5,108 nucleotides of DNA, from NCBI GenBank assembly GCA_947460275.1, contig CANHHZ010000155.1, positions 1-5,108 on the forward strand. Reading direction: 5' to 3'. The notes beneath the pieces are model-generated. The model saw only the letters and a list, made by a program, of their open reading frames with translations. It ran no database searches and was not told the DNA's origin. Made by a program: the position numbers and the translations under genes. This document shows positions 4,410 through 5,108 of this stretch, piece by piece (the stretch's first letter is position 1; each line of letters opens with the position of its first letter). The stretch comes from Sphingobacteriaceae bacterium (GTDB taxonomy: Bacteria > Bacteroidota > Bacteroidia > Sphingobacteriales > Sphingobacteriaceae).

Positions 4410-5108
4410 ATGCTAAATAATGCCGCAAAATATAGCCAATTGATCAAAGCCGAAGCCATGCGTTTGGGCTTTATGGCATGTGGTATTGCTAAAGCCGATT
4501 TTTTAGCAGAAGAAGCTCCGCGATTAGAAAATTGGTTAAAAAACAACCACCATGGGGAAATGGATTACATGGAAAATCATTTCGATAAACGATTAGATCC
4601 GCGTTTGTTGGTGGATGGCGCAAAATCTGTAATTTCCTTAACCTTAAATTATTTTACCGAAGAAAAACAACTTGATGCAACAGCACCAAAAATTTCTCAA
4701 TACGCCTATGGCGATGATTATCACCACGTTATCAAGGAGAAATTAAAAGAGCTCCTCCATTTTATACAAACCCATATTGGCGAAGTTGGCGGCCGTTGCT
4801 TTGTAGATTCGGCACCGGTGATGGACAAAGCCTGGGCACAAAAAGCAGGCTTAGGCTGGCGAGGAAAAAACTCGAACCTCATTAGCAAAAAAACAGGTTC
4901 TTTTTTCTTTTTGGCCGAACTGATTGTAGATTTAGAATTGGCATACGACAATCCTTTTACAGCAGACCATTGCGGCTCGTGCACACGTTGCATAGATGCC
5001 TGCCCTACTGATGCTATTGTTGCGCCGTATGTGGTTGATGGCAGCAAATGTATTTCTTACTTAACCATAGAGTTAAAAAACGAAATCCCGAACGAGTTTA
5101 AGGGAAAA
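4410..5108 (+). CDS. queG: Epoxyqueuosine reductase QueG, 3' end beyond the window
   Basis: The frame is open from the ATG at 4410 to the window edge, giving 233 residues of a protein normally of about 310 or more. QueG is the cobalamin- and iron-sulfur-dependent enzyme that reduces epoxyqueuosine to queuosine at the wobble base of certain tRNAs. Visible landmarks are GEMDYMEN (49-56), the block FVDSAPVMDKAWAQKAGLGWRGKNS (131-155) with Asp133 as the likely catalytic acid, and the 4Fe-4S motif CGSCTRCIDACPT (188-200) with cysteines 188, 191, 194 and 198. Cys214 in KCISYLTIEL would start the second cluster. The remaining ferredoxin cysteines and C-terminal domain lie outside the window. The start fits the usual short lead before KAEAMRLGF. 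A TATCTTTG box sits just upstream, which may make the message leaderless. The gene is divergent from the small membrane-protein gene. Confidence 0.94.
   Translation, partial: MLNNAAKYSQLIKAEAMRLGFMACGIAKADFLAEEAPRLENWLKNNHHGEMDYMENHFDKRLDPRLLVDGAKSVISLTLNYFTEEKQLDATAPKISQYAYGDDYHHVIKEKLKELLHFIQTHIGEVGGRCFVDSAPVMDKAWAQKAGLGWRGKNSNLISKKTGSFFFLAELIVDLELAYDNPFTADHCGSCTRCIDACPTDAIVAPYVVDGSKCISYLTIELKNEIPNEFKGK

Noticed and set aside
4721..5047. Minus-strand open frame of 108 codons opposite queG
   Set aside because: It overlaps the catalytic and iron-sulfur region of QueG, which is clearly the coding strand. The translated product is low in recognisable structure.

Overview
The window reads as ordinary chromosome from a Bacteroidota bacterium, most likely of the Sphingobacteriaceae type (Pedobacter or Mucilaginibacter-like). 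This rests on AT-rich intergenic DNA, A-rich start regions without a GGAGG-type ribosome binding site, three exact matches to the Bacteroidota -7 promoter box TAnnTTTG, and the character of the encoded proteins. The genus is inferred from recall, not from a search.

Layout from left to right. The last 22 codons of a gene that is probably purK end at 69. A 193-base gap follows, made almost entirely of short repeats: two blocks of a 7-base repeat around a REP-like element, then a second 7-base array that runs up to the purE start codon. purE (263-748) is the AIR carboxylation mutase of purine synthesis. It meets the oppositely oriented YqgE/AlgH-family gene (753-1316) with only 4 bases between them. 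Divergent from that gene, pdxH (1365-2015) and a 3-hydroxybutyryl-CoA dehydrogenase gene (2029-2919) form a tight two-gene unit. A 138-base gap starts with eight tandem 7-base repeats touching the hbd stop codon, then holds a REP-like half element and a promoter-like box. ruvB (3058-4089) follows and ends inside a perfect 42-base palindrome, which also holds the stop codon of a small membrane-protein gene on the other strand (4117-4332). Divergent from that gene is queG, the epoxyqueuosine reductase gene, which runs off the right edge at 5108.

The genes are housekeeping genes from separate pathways: purine synthesis, vitamin B6 salvage, acyl-CoA metabolism, Holliday junction migration and tRNA queuosine modification. 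Only purK-purE are an obvious functional pair. No mobile-element gene, CRISPR array, defence system, RNA gene or secondary-metabolite locus is visible, and I found no evidence of an undescribed protein system.

The less ordinary content is in the intergenic DNA. Two unrelated repeat families share a 7-base period, one of them appears in two gaps in opposite orientations, and both gaps carry a REP-like sequence. The palindrome serves two convergent genes, and two TAnnTTTG boxes lie so close to start codons that leaderless transcripts are plausible.
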